Shown: positions 45,701 to 55,375, counted from the first letter of the stretch. The stretch is DNA of 64,000 nucleotides from Bdellovibrionales bacterium RIFOXYC1_FULL_37_79 (GCA_001770015.1 MEQB01000002.1:18494-82493); one strand, 5' to 3'. The notes: generated from the sequence alone by a model not told the origin. A program made the numbers and translations.

Positions 45701-46135
45701 CTGGTCGCAATCAGTGAGAATCAGATTAAAGTAATTATCCAGAGTTTTCTTTATATCCTGGTCGTTTTGGGTACGATGTTTTGAAATTAATGTCATGATG
45801 ATATTGTTGTAAACGTTGAGGGTTTCTTTTAGCTTTTTTGTATTTTGAAACTGATAAATAAAATTCTGACTAATAAACGGGCGAAGGTTTTTTTCCGCCA
45901 GTTTCAAGGTTTTTAAATCAGCTTGGGAAAGATCGGCATAAAGGGGGTTGCTTAGATCTAGCTGGTTTAAGCTGGACGCATCAGCTGGGTTTATATGACT
46001 TGGCGTAAAAGTTGATTGCTGGTAGTTGGTTTCAACTTTGTCAGAGTGTTTTGCTGGCTGGATATTTTCTTTCGAGCAAGCAAACAAAGTTATAAGTAGA
46101 AGAGTAATGGTGATGGTTTTTAAATTATTTTTCAT
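42737..46135 (-). CDS. Large lipoprotein A (paralogue of the 38649-41894 protein)
   Basis: A 1132-residue lipoprotein (lipobox LFACS, Cys20) with no recognised domain. It is helical and charged throughout. The central block LDKNIKYIASVPQMMLLTYK, then EIINKFFQGDFPLWFKF and KMELIYAFDFALKTKVFDNF matches the corresponding block of the 1081-residue protein by eye. GAGGAG precedes the ATG, 3 bp after the metalloprotease stop; it overlaps the barrel gene by 4 bp. Two paralogous giant lipoproteins in one operon suggest a heteromeric assembly. Confidence 0.75.
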   Translation of the reverse strand: MKNNLKTITITLLLITLFACSKENIQPAKHSDKVETNYQQSTFTPSHINPADASSLNQLDLSNPLYADLSQADLKTLKLAEKNLRPFISQNFIYQFQNTKKLKETLNVYNNIIMTLISKHRTQNDQDIKKTLDNYFNLILTDCDQELKGCINLAFFNKDHHNTSSILLSKIQSIDKSIQAKKDQQTNYTEDLVNYYLYLDLAFELKNSVSNELLDAHYIKYSFEYAKHLHSNHKMEKLQEHGSFFENKLKQYVEIADKSKTKNHVLNTINQFNPCHYSKNHQSQFFKYGQPELLGLSSEFMGDSLIKCFSKSMNDNKNVKDRSGDSFLKTIDAIKSQHPDILSSMGMKTTANIFVQFPSYLYIIDNLYRDNWSENDAQSLTDKLNLNNSTILEMVEAYIKYELINTVIQTNVIMHEIYYNDKTVTSKNIYSKAIDENLALINVWQDFNDKRERLKRFALYNLNKNRKEVQVAKYETLFQELDKNIKYIASVPQMMLLTYKMAQKEFKISVMGFVGKVEVDTNEIINKFFQGDFPLWFKFVENTTPLNKMELIYAFDFALKTKVFDNFTTTQNPNKAKISPADFFKVVIGRYLRKTRESVESLLEKSEALNKKNLTQFFKVCQDDHYTLSIPLKDMTFKTLLGNVEDVAKFHNGDMSYPLKALRKNILVELSFVQNLLDLYKLHNPSVQDDIDNETTSIREKLANIYKNIIIFEASTSDCTYKLIEREYAQRNLLIKKEVEYIRSIFDKMIEIEKADPSSRPQLQADFNHQINSTNLLPILKRPPDQEEELFDKITNNYYYFSKLGMLGRLINFLKEINPNIVIDIPGSIQTNDLFQKDKDNTIHGAYLPKDEGSYEQRLQIFTQNVLNKTFNGPTAQIRWADLKGPNTLDYLPNKLSLLVELLKGKRHNLYKINESFCSGYLSKLTQVDCYRLINITPSRVIEETLKVARLLSLSEEDISTLKLINMDRKHPADLQEKLFFKSPSEPVTLLEKVYEEIIDNTDLTNEALTFHKQVIQSRQNLLFMPTGKIIEIMKNNYAPLIQDSFKIVEDFHHRVKLIEKKHTQNGQLALTKYFYKIDLEGDDHDFISTIDPSGELIYLNRGKINDYENIMTIFHQDTQQDFSYQKKGKHK

Positions 46136-46138
46136 GCT

Positions 46139-49100
46139 TTACTCCTCTATATACCCGCGCATTCCCGGCATCCAAAAACCGCTGATAGCGCCGGCACTTG
46201 CACTGGTTAATCCGATTCCATTTAATGCTTCAAAGCATGTCTTTTCAATAAGCTCATGATCTGGATATTTGGTGATAAATCTTTTGTAGTTGTCTTTGAT
46301 GGAAGCCTTAAAATCGTTTTGAAATGCGGTTGAGAGAGCAATGTCCGGAAGAATTTTAAAGCCGACGTATTCGTCACTGCTGGCCAGCAACTCTTGAACT
46401 TCTGGATTGGCTGGCTTGTTGAAGAAACGCTTGAGTCCGTTTTGCTTGCCATCTTTTCCATTCAGACAGGTGTCTAGGGCATTGTTTACCATGCCGGGGA
46501 AGACGTTTTTAACACTTTCTGAAGACACGTCGTCATTATCATCAGAATCAAAAGATATTTTATAGGCCCATACAAAAGCTTGGGTGTCGTTATAAAATTT
46601 AATTTTGGTGAAGGGATTGATGATGGTATTAGCGGCACCTTTGACAATAATGGAGCTATCGGGGAGAACAAATATTTCTCCGGCAGGGGTTTCCTTACCG
46701 CTATAGATATCAAGCATGGTTCCGGTAAAGTGGCTATACCTGTTGGGTGGGGCATTGTTTCCCTCCATCTTGACCGCAGTCAGTAAGATGGCAACATATG
46801 AGAAATCAAATAGGGTTTGATTGGCAATTTTTTCCAAGAAAGTAGGCTTGGGGAATCTGAATTTATCATTGGCGCGTTCCCAACTGCCCCGTTGCAAGAA
46901 ATAGCCCAGGCTAAGTGCGGTCTTTTTCAAAATGGTTTTTTCCCCGTCCGTACCAAATTGCAGATTTTTCTCAACCGCATTTTTAATAGCTGAAGAAAAT
47001 TCATTGGGATAAAGGGAGCTGTATAAAAAGCCTCCATTTTCATGGGAATAGTTGTCCATCTCCAGCATCCATCCATATAGATAAGCGTATGGTTGACTTA
47101 ACGTAAGCGTGTTGAGGGCCACCAGTTTAAAGGGCAGGTCGGTTAAAATTTGAAAGGTTCCGTTTAATTGAACCCAATTGGGGTCAGCATCACCAAAACT
47201 TATTCCACCAGGAGCGGTTTTATTCTTGTAATCCATTTTAGTAAAATCTCTTCCATCCTTGGCCATGTAAGTTCCAAGTTTATCAACAATCTTTTTATTG
47301 ACCTGGCATAATTCTTTCAACTGGGGATTTTGGCCAAATAGTTTTTTAAGTAGTTCGTTTTCCATCTCTGTAGTCTTTTCTTTCATACAGTCGCGGGAAA
47401 ACATTTTGAGCGCATCCACATCGTGGGAGATGGATTCAATTTCTTCTTTGAAGGTATCCCTCATGTAATCGTAAAAAAGGCGCAGTCTGCCCATATGCTC
47501 AAGGTTGAAACCATAGAGATAGTTTTCCAGACGATAGACACTGCGTGCACCTTTAAGCTCTGATTTGGCAATCAGCTTGGAAGCCCTCATGCTATCGATG
47601 GTGAGAAGATAATCCTCCGCCAGAGTCTTGATGTCGTAACCTCTGTCCCATCTTTTACAAAGGGGACTGGTGTCAAAAGTGGCTTCAAAATCAGTGCATG
47701 ATGGAAAATAGGAAACAAAACGGCTTTGGCGATCTTTGATGTTATGAGGTGCCAGCACTGGAATTTGTCCATTGGCAGGAACCTGATAATATCTGAAATC
47801 TTCCTCGCCATACTTGTAAGTGGCATATTGTTGGTTATAAAGATATCTAAGCACCTGGGTGTCAGCCGGACCTGGTTTAATTTCATCCAGTTCTTGATGA
47901 ATGATATCGGTTCTTGAATTTTTATAACCCATCACGGTGGAATAGTTGGTCATGTCCTTGATGGCCGCCTTTTCCAGTTTTTCCCAATATTTCTTGGGAA
48001 CGGTGTACTTGGTTTTTTCCGATTGCATGATTTTTTTGAGGTTATCAAGCTCCTTATATTCTGCATGGTCAGTATCAACCTTCGGTGGGTGAATATTTAA
48101 ATCCATGACCGCCGAAACGGTAGGGAGAATATTCTCGGCCATATTGTGGCCAAGACCGATCATGTGTCCAAATTCGTGCAAAATAACGTCTTTGACAAAG
48201 GTTTTCATGGCCTTTTCGGTATCAAAATTCCCCTTTTCCTTGGCGATAATAATATCTGCAATCACATCCTCTGTAGAGATTACGCAAATAGGGGAGTTTA
48301 ATCTTTTTTGCGCCATATCTAGGTGCTGTGCCATTAATTCATGGTTGTTAAGGGATGAGTGATCAGCTTGCATGACGTTTGCGATATTGGATCTGTTTCC
48401 TATCAGGTTTTTAAAGTAATCGTTGAAATTAAAACCTTGAAATTCTTTTATCTGGTCATGGTGGTGATGGATAAGTGCATTGGTTTGCGCTGATAAGAAT
48501 TCTTGCAGGTCCTCACTTGAAAGAGCGGCAGCCTTTTGATCAATATTATCAAAAATTAATTTTGAATTTTTAAAAGTTGATTTGTTGTTGGCGGAATTTA
48601 AAAATGCATCGTAAAATTTGGATTTAATATTGGTGTCAAGAGTAGGGGGAAATGTAAGATTGTAATTAAAAGAGAAGGCGTTGTTTTTGATCTTGCTTAG
48701 CCAGTTTAATCCGTTGGACTCCGGAATATTGGCATTGAGATCAAGATTGGGAGCGGCAGAATTGATAATGTAATCGATCATTCCTCCCCAAAGCGTGACT
48801 CCTCCCCATAGAATTTCGCCAGTGATCCTGTCGGCAAGGGCAGTTCCGATACCAAGAGGGGCATTTAATGATTTTTCAAAATCGTCGATCCATCTAATGC
48901 TGGTATAACGAAGATCAAAGGAATTTTTTAAATGGTCACCTCTGACCGGGATAAAAAGGTCGTGAGTAATAGGGTGGTCTTTGTCAGAAATTTCTTTTTT
49001 AAATAATTCATTAAAATCATTGATGGCTTCCACTGCGATGTCGTAATATTTGGGAGGAAAACCGATCAGGTAAACATTGTGACTTTTAGTTTTATCCCAG

Positions 49101-49918
49101 TGTGCTGCAAAAAAAGCAGATGAGGCGCCTTCCACTTTTTTTCCCAGGATATGAAGTGCATTGAAATGAGAGGCATTTTTTTCATGCCATGGGGTGGATT
49201 CAAATTTTTCGTTGGTTTTCATTTCAAGAAAATTATAACGGTATTTGGTTTCAAACAAGTTTCCATAAAAGGTAGATGTATAGGCTACGGTAAAACCAAT
49301 GAAACTGTCCTTGGTATTAATTTCGATATCTTCAATATTCTGACTTGCTTTGATACCGTAAATCGACTCTTCGTAACCGATTTCTTTCATGTTAATATTT
49401 TCAAAATCAAGATCCATTAGTGGTCTGGCGGAAGGATGATCTCTGGTTTCATCCTCTACGATTTCGTTAGTTATTCTTCCATAATCATCCTTTTTAAATT
49501 CTCTGGTGTAATTTTTAAGAATTGGAATTTCAATGGCGGTGGTCCATTGTTCCATATTGCCGGGGTAACTCGGGTTAACTAGTTTTCCGATTAGTTTTGA
49601 GTGGTCATGGTTAAATGTAAAAACGACGTTGCAGTGCCAGTTTTGAATGACATTATGATAGCTAATTTCTTTGGCATACATGCCAATTTCCGCAACAGGT
49701 GCCCAGCCGCACATGAATTTTTTACCCTTATATTCCACTTTTCCAGTTTTGGGGTTAACTACTTTGGTGGCAAAAAAATCTTTTTCAATACCTGTGGCGC
49801 TGGTAAGCGGTGCTCGGCTTTCTGGACGTTTAAGACTGCATGAAGCCAGTACCATGGTGATGATTACCAAAGAAACGGTAAAGGTAAAAAAGTGTTTTTT
49901 GGTGTTACGGTTTTGCAT
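46139..49918 (-). CDS. Metzincin-type zinc metalloprotease lipoprotein (DUF5117/DUF4953-like)
   Basis: A 1259-residue exported lipoprotein (lipobox VLASC). The zinc site HEFGHMIGLGH is the full metzincin HExxHxxGxxH (H583, E584, H587, H593 counting from the first possible Met at 49924), followed by the Met-turn YSTVMGY (M665). The segment RYTSIRWIDDFE and ADRITGEILWGGVTLWGG before the active site matches the N-terminal arrangement of DUF5117/DUF4953 zinc-dependent proteases. A C-terminal half of about 550 residues has no known fold. I chose the ATG at 49918 because AAAAGGA lies 5 bp upstream of it. First gene of the four-gene operon. Confidence 0.83.
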   Translation of the reverse strand: MQNRNTKKHFFTFTVSLVIITMVLASCSLKRPESRAPLTSATGIEKDFFATKVVNPKTGKVEYKGKKFMCGWAPVAEIGMYAKEISYHNVIQNWHCNVVFTFNHDHSKLIGKLVNPSYPGNMEQWTTAIEIPILKNYTREFKKDDYGRITNEIVEDETRDHPSARPLMDLDFENINMKEIGYEESIYGIKASQNIEDIEINTKDSFIGFTVAYTSTFYGNLFETKYRYNFLEMKTNEKFESTPWHEKNASHFNALHILGKKVEGASSAFFAAHWDKTKSHNVYLIGFPPKYYDIAVEAINDFNELFKKEISDKDHPITHDLFIPVRGDHLKNSFDLRYTSIRWIDDFEKSLNAPLGIGTALADRITGEILWGGVTLWGGMIDYIINSAAPNLDLNANIPESNGLNWLSKIKNNAFSFNYNLTFPPTLDTNIKSKFYDAFLNSANNKSTFKNSKLIFDNIDQKAAALSSEDLQEFLSAQTNALIHHHHDQIKEFQGFNFNDYFKNLIGNRSNIANVMQADHSSLNNHELMAQHLDMAQKRLNSPICVISTEDVIADIIIAKEKGNFDTEKAMKTFVKDVILHEFGHMIGLGHNMAENILPTVSAVMDLNIHPPKVDTDHAEYKELDNLKKIMQSEKTKYTVPKKYWEKLEKAAIKDMTNYSTVMGYKNSRTDIIHQELDEIKPGPADTQVLRYLYNQQYATYKYGEEDFRYYQVPANGQIPVLAPHNIKDRQSRFVSYFPSCTDFEATFDTSPLCKRWDRGYDIKTLAEDYLLTIDSMRASKLIAKSELKGARSVYRLENYLYGFNLEHMGRLRLFYDYMRDTFKEEIESISHDVDALKMFSRDCMKEKTTEMENELLKKLFGQNPQLKELCQVNKKIVDKLGTYMAKDGRDFTKMDYKNKTAPGGISFGDADPNWVQLNGTFQILTDLPFKLVALNTLTLSQPYAYLYGWMLEMDNYSHENGGFLYSSLYPNEFSSAIKNAVEKNLQFGTDGEKTILKKTALSLGYFLQRGSWERANDKFRFPKPTFLEKIANQTLFDFSYVAILLTAVKMEGNNAPPNRYSHFTGTMLDIYSGKETPAGEIFVLPDSSIIVKGAANTIINPFTKIKFYNDTQAFVWAYKISFDSDDNDDVSSESVKNVFPGMVNNALDTCLNGKDGKQNGLKRFFNKPANPEVQELLASSDEYVGFKILPDIALSTAFQNDFKASIKDNYKRFITKYPDHELIEKTCFEALNGIGLTSASAGAISGFWMPGMRGYIEE

Positions 49919-50091
49919 ATGCATCCTTTTGTCTTAAAAAAATACAAACTCAAATAACTATATTTATACAAAAGAGTGCAAGAGAAGTGCCATGAAGGTG
50001 ACTAAAATGTGTTCATAATGGGTGGAATTTAATCGTGTTATTCAGTCAAAAAAGTTTGTGGAGTGTAATGATTTTAGAAAGTGTCAAAAGT

Positions 50092-52314
50092 TTATACACT
50101 TTCGAAAGGCTCACCCATGGGAAGCAAAACGGTAAAGAGGGAACCGCTTCCGGGTTCACTCTCCAGGCGAATAGACCCGCCATGGGCCTTTACAATCTGG
50201 CCTACAATATAAAGCCCCAGGCCCAGACCCTGGATCATTTGATCAGACACTGCTCGCTCGAAGCGTTCAAAAACCTTGGATTGCATTTCCAAAGGAATGC
50301 CGATTCCCTGGTCTTTTACCATGAGTTTGGCGCAATTGGTGGGTTGATCAGTAAGCACGGTGACTTCAATGGGTTTTCCTCCTCCATATTTTATAGCGTT
50401 GGAAAGCAGATTGGAGATGACCTGATTGATGCGTGTGGGATCCCACTCTCCCACCACGGATTGATCGGCATGTACGGTGATCTGACTGCCTTTTTGGCGT
50501 GCTTCGATAGACATGATGGAAACCCATTCCAACACTGCAGCTTTAAGATCGATGTTTTCTTTTTCAAGAATAAGTTTGCCTGCCCGGATTCGGGTGATAT
50601 CAAGTAATTCATCCAGTAATATGACCAATTGTTGTCCTGATTTAAGTGCATGGGAGATGGTATTGACCAGTTGTTGTTTATCCATGGGAGTTTTCATGAC
50701 GACGTCTTTCATGAAGTTTAAGGTCAAGTATAAATCAGTCAGCGGGGTCTTTAAATCATGGGAGGCAATGGCCAGGAATTCCTCCTGGGATTCAATGGAA
50801 CAACGAAGTTCCCTTTCTAATTTTTTGCGTTCAGTGATGTCGCGGGCAACATGGACCGCACCTATGATATGATTGTCGTGGCCGGCGATGGGAGTGGTGC
50901 TGACCAGAAAATCCCCCTTGATGATGCTTTCTTGGACTTCCTCCATGTGTGATTGTCCATCACACATGGTTTTTTTATGAGGGCAAAAGGATGGGGGTGC
51001 ATCCAGTCCGTGAACAACGTTATAGCAAAACAGGCCCGTACAGTCATGCGGTTGTTTATTCAGTCGCATGGCCATGGCCTTGTTCACCAGGGTGATACGA
51101 TGGTTTGGATCGAGTATGGCGATGAGATCAGGGATGGCATCGAAGGTGCGCACCCAGCTTTCGGTGGCCAAATGCAAGGCCTGTTCTTTTACTTTTTGTT
51201 CGGTGATATCCCAGCAGATACCAATCATGCGACTGGCAAGACCTTTTTCGTTACGATAAACCTTTCCGCGTGCGGTGATATGATGAAGACTTTTGTCCGG
51301 CCAGATAATCCGGTATTCAGCTTGGTAGATGCCGGTTTCAATGGCCAAAGAGAGGGCGTCTTTTACACTAGATAAATCCTCTGGATGAATAATCTGGTAG
51401 AACTCTTCGGGAGTACCTTGGAAAGTGGTCGGGTTGGTTCCCAGTAGTTCATGAACGATCTTATCCCATGAGTGTTTATTATTAATAATATCCCAATTGA
51501 AAGTGGCCATATGGCTGGCAGCCAGGGAGATACTTAAATGTTCTCCGGTGGTAAGCAAGGTCTCTTCATCTTGTTTTCGTTTGGTAATATCACGAATGAC
51601 ACTGATGAGTGCCCCGGTTTTTCCAATGATGGCCCCGGTTTGTGAACTGACTTCCACCGGAAAGGTCGTGCCATCTTTGCGGCGATGGAGGGATTCAAAC
51701 AACATACTGTGAGAGTTGGTGTTACTGATAAGTTGATCGGTATGACAGACCGTTTGGTCTGCGACCAAGTCTTTAATGGTCAGGTTTTTAAATTCTTGGC
51801 GGGTGAAACCATATGTATGAGTAGCGGCATTATTGCACTCCAGAATTTTTCCATCTTCCTGGCGAATAAAAAGAATTATATCACGACAATGCATGGCCAT
51901 GAGTTCGTAGATTTTCAGGGATTCCTGGGTGGCCGCCAGTTTAAGCTTGGTTCGTCTGGTTTGAAGTCTGGGAATGAGGATACTAAAAGTGATTCCCATC
52001 ATTAAAAAAATTAAAAGTGAAAGTAGATCCACTGATTCGAAAATAGCAAAGTCATAAAGGGGGGGAATAAAAAAATACAGTACGCCAAGTCCGGTCAGTG
52101 TGGTGGCCAGTAGTCCAGGTAGCAAGCCTCCAAGCCAGGTAACCGCGAACACTGCGGGATACGACAACAAAAACAGCGGAAGTGCACCCCCCACCTTGAT
52201 TTGGAGTAGCTTTTGAGTTGCCAGGGCGCCTGATGAAATAATAATAGCGGCAATCCATTTTAGGCAGGCACAGATTTTGGTGTGACACATTTGAATGTTT
52301 CGGGGGTGATTCAT
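50092..52314 (-). CDS. Membrane-anchored multi-PAS sensor histidine kinase
   Basis: A 740-residue inner-membrane kinase. The N-terminal hydrophobic domain (about 20-115: PGLLATTLTGLGVLYFF) resembles the DUF4118 region of KdpD. Three PAS domains follow (about 130-245, 255-375 and 380-495); the third carries cysteines C425, C430, C444 and C451, a possible cofactor or redox site. HisKA has H519 (AIASHDLKTPL) and the ATPase domain has NLLSNAIKYG, KDQGIGI and GLGLGLYIV. No response regulator is adjacent, so the partner lies elsewhere. It lies 311 bp downstream of the Glt-like operon in the same direction. Confidence 0.92.
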   Translation of the reverse strand: MNHPRNIQMCHTKICACLKWIAAIIISSGALATQKLLQIKVGGALPLFLLSYPAVFAVTWLGGLLPGLLATTLTGLGVLYFFIPPLYDFAIFESVDLLSLLIFLMMGITFSILIPRLQTRRTKLKLAATQESLKIYELMAMHCRDIILFIRQEDGKILECNNAATHTYGFTRQEFKNLTIKDLVADQTVCHTDQLISNTNSHSMLFESLHRRKDGTTFPVEVSSQTGAIIGKTGALISVIRDITKRKQDEETLLTTGEHLSISLAASHMATFNWDIINNKHSWDKIVHELLGTNPTTFQGTPEEFYQIIHPEDLSSVKDALSLAIETGIYQAEYRIIWPDKSLHHITARGKVYRNEKGLASRMIGICWDITEQKVKEQALHLATESWVRTFDAIPDLIAILDPNHRITLVNKAMAMRLNKQPHDCTGLFCYNVVHGLDAPPSFCPHKKTMCDGQSHMEEVQESIIKGDFLVSTTPIAGHDNHIIGAVHVARDITERKKLERELRCSIESQEEFLAIASHDLKTPLTDLYLTLNFMKDVVMKTPMDKQQLVNTISHALKSGQQLVILLDELLDITRIRAGKLILEKENIDLKAAVLEWVSIMSIEARQKGSQITVHADQSVVGEWDPTRINQVISNLLSNAIKYGGGKPIEVTVLTDQPTNCAKLMVKDQGIGIPLEMQSKVFERFERAVSDQMIQGLGLGLYIVGQIVKAHGGSIRLESEPGSGSLFTVLLPMGEPFESV

Positions 52315-52625
52315 ATTTCGAGGTCCTTGAGTAAGATGCGCTGTAGATCGGGGTTAAGCGCTTTTTTATTTTAATCTGTTTTAATTTATTACAATTCATT
52401 ATCGAATTTTACATGATACTTAGTCCATGAAAATTTTTTTTCCAGGTATAAAATTCAAAGTTGGTTGAAAATGTATGCAATAAAAAGCCCATTCAACTTA
52501 ACATTGAACACATTTGCTTTTATTCATAATGAATAAAACTAAAATTATTAGTGATGTTTTGTTATGCGCATTACATTTTAAAATAAAAAAAATTAATAAA
52601 ATTAATAAATTTAAGAAAGTTAAGA
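52315..52625. other. A/T-rich intergenic region, no gene found
   Basis: 311 bp between the kinase start and the FHA-TonB stop. It becomes very A/T-rich from about 52530 to 52620 (runs such as AAATAAAAAAAATTAATAAA). I see no RNA gene, repeat or convincing terminator. It may hold the promoter of the kinase. Confidence 0.5.
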
Positions 52626-54494
52626 TTATCTTCCAGAAATTTTTTCGCTGAAGAAGTTAAGTGGTTGGGTGACATCGACTACGCCACCACCTTTTGGCTG
52701 GGGAAAGCTGATCATATTCATTACCTGGGTAATGCACCCCACACCACGACTGGAAAATTGTGCATTCTTGGCGCTCATTGAAACATTCGATACCGCTCCA
52801 TCCTTATTAATTCGAAAGTCCAGACGAACTACGCCTTTTACTGCATCATTTCTCATAAGCTCTTGCTGATAGCAGTGTTGAAACTGGGGCAGATATTCTT
52901 GTAGAATTTTTCTTATCAACTCGGGGTCCATTGAGCCCAGTACCACCGTTTTAGGATCAACGTAAGTAGTGTCGATGCCCTGCTTGGAACCTAGCCCTTG
53001 TGCTCCCGAGGAGGTGCTGAATTTTCCTTTCAAACCACTCCCCAGATTACCGGTGTCTCCGGTTTTTCTGCTCTTTAAGTCAGAGGAGTCGCTTACCGAG
53101 TTAGAGAAACCTTCGGATGCAATGGCCTTATTGTTTTGATTAACTTTGACATTTTCCACGTTGGTATTGGAATTTAACATGGAAGAAAGATTGTTGGCCA
53201 TGTCAAAATTATAGGTCTTGATTTGTTTGATATTTTTTGTTTCAGTCTTGGCGGCGGTTTCTTGCTTGGCAGCTGACTGCTTCTCAGCCGGAGTCTTGGG
53301 ACCTTGCTTGGCCTGTTTGATGGGATCATCCGGACGTAAGTTTTTTTCCACGCCTTTGTTTTCTGGTTTGATGGTTTCCTCGCCACTGGATTTTTGTTCG
53401 GAAGTGAGTTCACTGCGAATTGCCGGTCGATAAACCACGGCAATATTTTTTACCGGTTCTCTTTTAATATCATTAATATTGATAACAAAAGTCAGTATCA
53501 GCCATAAGGCAATATAGATACCAAAAATAATTCCTGATCGCTTGCCCATTTGCTTGTCATAATCAAAGAAAGGCACTTTTTTAATTTCAGGTGGAGCTTC
53601 CACTAATTGCACAATAATTTGGACCGTGTTGGAGTAAAAACTCAAGATATCATTCTGGGTCAGTTTAAATGGCTCTTTGGTGGACAAATCAATATTTTGT
53701 CTGAAGTTTGACATGGAAAAATCTTTTATGGGGTGAATTTCAATATCGGTGCCCTTGATATCGATGAAAGGCAGCTTGGTGGTGGAATTTAAAGTTTCAA
53801 TTTTAATGGTGCGACGATTGGCCTTTTTATTGGAAACATAATAGGACCCATCTTTTAAATTTAGATATTCGATGTTTAAAACGTGTCCGCTTGACAAGAT
53901 GGTGACTTGTATCGCCAGACGGTCGGATTTTTTAAACAGAGGGTAGAGGATTTTATTTTCATCAGTGTCCACATAGTCACTAAAATCCAAACTGTTTGGT
54001 CGAAGGGGAATTTGGGTAACCGGATCATTCATCGGTTGGGAAAAGACTATGTCGCAAAATTCTCCATCAACAAGCACCAGATCGGCACTAGGTTTTTGGG
54101 TGGGAATGTAAGTTTCAATTGCCGTTTTATATCGGGAAATGTTTCGATCCAGATTTTGTAAGGCTTCGCTTGCAAAATATTCTTCGACATGCAGTTCAAA
54201 ATTTCCAATCTTAATGATATCGCCCACCCCAAAATAGCTTTCCTTGATTCGGGTGCCATTTAAAATGACGCCATTTAAGCTTTCTAGATCCAGAAATTTT
54301 CCACCATCCTCATTCACGAAAATAATGGCGTGGTAATGGGATACATGCAAATCTTTTAAGAAAATGTCACAGCCTTCAAAGCTTCCCACTAAAAGTTTAT
54401 TTTTGCTCAAGTTGAAAATCAGCGGATCGGCACCTTCTTGGTATAAGACTAATTTCAAGGCGTTAAGATTTTGTTTATTTTTTAATAAACCCAC
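52626..54494 (-). CDS. FHA - transmembrane - TonB-C protein (GltG/PglI- or AgmX-like)
   Basis: A 622-residue single-pass inner-membrane protein. An FHA domain lies at about 12-105 (LLVGSFEGCDIFLKDLHVSH, with N-x-x-S-x-N-G loops ESLNGVILNG). A second cytoplasmic beta domain lies at about 140-300, one TM helix at 320-341, a low-complexity periplasmic linker of Lys/Gln/Thr at 345-500, and an AgmX/PglI TonB-C domain at about 520-622 (FQHCYQQELMRNDAVKGVVR). This order matches GltG (PglI) of Myxococcus gliding motility. The FHA domain reads phosphothreonine signals; the TonB-C end contacts outer-membrane partners. Last gene of the cluster. Confidence 0.88.
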   Translation of the reverse strand: MGLLKNKQNLNALKLVLYQEGADPLIFNLSKNKLLVGSFEGCDIFLKDLHVSHYHAIIFVNEDGGKFLDLESLNGVILNGTRIKESYFGVGDIIKIGNFELHVEEYFASEALQNLDRNISRYKTAIETYIPTQKPSADLVLVDGEFCDIVFSQPMNDPVTQIPLRPNSLDFSDYVDTDENKILYPLFKKSDRLAIQVTILSSGHVLNIEYLNLKDGSYYVSNKKANRRTIKIETLNSTTKLPFIDIKGTDIEIHPIKDFSMSNFRQNIDLSTKEPFKLTQNDILSFYSNTVQIIVQLVEAPPEIKKVPFFDYDKQMGKRSGIIFGIYIALWLILTFVININDIKREPVKNIAVVYRPAIRSELTSEQKSSGEETIKPENKGVEKNLRPDDPIKQAKQGPKTPAEKQSAAKQETAAKTETKNIKQIKTYNFDMANNLSSMLNSNTNVENVKVNQNNKAIASEGFSNSVSDSSDLKSRKTGDTGNLGSGLKGKFSTSSGAQGLGSKQGIDTTYVDPKTVVLGSMDPELIRKILQEYLPQFQHCYQQELMRNDAVKGVVRLDFRINKDGAVSNVSMSAKNAQFSSRGVGCITQVMNMISFPQPKGGGVVDVTQPLNFFSEKISGR

Positions 54495-54502
54495 AAGTAT
54501 TC

Positions 54503-55375
54503 CTATTTTTTCTTTTCTTTAGTATTTAAAGTTTCCAATTTTTTTATTTCATTATCAATTTCATCCATAAGGATGGAAGACATCTGATCCATTTCTTTAA
54601 TGCCTAGTGATTGTCGTTGTGACAATGCTTCCTTGGCACCAGCAAAATCTTTTAAGTTATAAAGTGCCAGTGCATAAGCGGAGGCAATGTCCTCCCGCTT
54701 TCTTATTGGTGGTGGAATTTTTTGAAAATAATTGAGTGCCTGTTTGGAATTATTATCCAGCGTGTGGATAATTCCCAGTGCAGAAAGCAGCTCGATGCTT
54801 TTAGCATTTTGCGCTTCCAGAGGTGACAAAAGCCTGAGTGCCTCGGTTAACAGTCCGTATCTGATATAGATTTGTCCCAGGTTGTATCTTGGGGTGATCA
54901 AATCCGGATTACTCTTATGGGATTTTTCAAAATAGTCCCGGGCCTCCAGGATATGATTATTTTTAAGATAGATGATCCCCAGATTGTTAAAGGCAAAAGC
55001 CTTGTGTTTTTCATTTTTAGAAGCCGTTTCCAGGGAGATGTTGTAGAAAAATTTGGCCTTATCAAAATTATCATTGAGATAATAACAATTCCCCACATGC
55101 AGCCAATAGAGTGGGTGGTTTTTTTGTTGGGCAAAAGAAGTCTTGAGCAGGTTGAGTCCTTCATTTATTTTTTTCTTGTGGCACAGTATAATTGCTTCAT
55201 TATTTTTCTGGTTTTTGATAAGTTCCAGATTGGCAAGCGAATACTGGGTCAATGATTCGTGTCGAAACAGATCGTTTTCCAAGGATTCAAGCTTGGGACG
55301 GGGTATTGAGGACGCACAACTGTACACGAAGATGGTGAGGGTGAGAATGATTAAAATATTATTCAAGGTTATCAT
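54503..55375 (-). CDS. TPR lipoprotein (GltE/AglT-like)
   Basis: A 290-residue lipoprotein (lipobox YSCAS) with at least four tetratricopeptide repeats at about 85-220 (HPLYWLHVGNCYYLNDNFDK, AFNNLGIIYLKNNHILEARD, RYNLGQIYIRYGLLTEALR). The C-terminus is Lys/Glu-rich. TPR arrays bind peptides of partner proteins; GltE/AglT of Myxococcus has the same size and plan. It starts in the ATGA overlap with the 970-residue gene and ends 8 bp before the FHA-TonB start. The GltE name is inferred from context. Confidence 0.83.
   Translation of the reverse strand: MITLNNILIILTLTIFVYSCASSIPRPKLESLENDLFRHESLTQYSLANLELIKNQKNNEAIILCHKKKINEGLNLLKTSFAQQKNHPLYWLHVGNCYYLNDNFDKAKFFYNISLETASKNEKHKAFAFNNLGIIYLKNNHILEARDYFEKSHKSNPDLITPRYNLGQIYIRYGLLTEALRLLSPLEAQNAKSIELLSALGIIHTLDNNSKQALNYFQKIPPPIRKREDIASAYALALYNLKDFAGAKEALSQRQSLGIKEMDQMSSILMDEIDNEIKKLETLNTKEKKK

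Noticed and set aside
50035..50607. 190-residue plus-strand frame opposite the histidine kinase
   Set aside because: It mirrors the conserved ATPase domain on the other strand and has no motif of its own.
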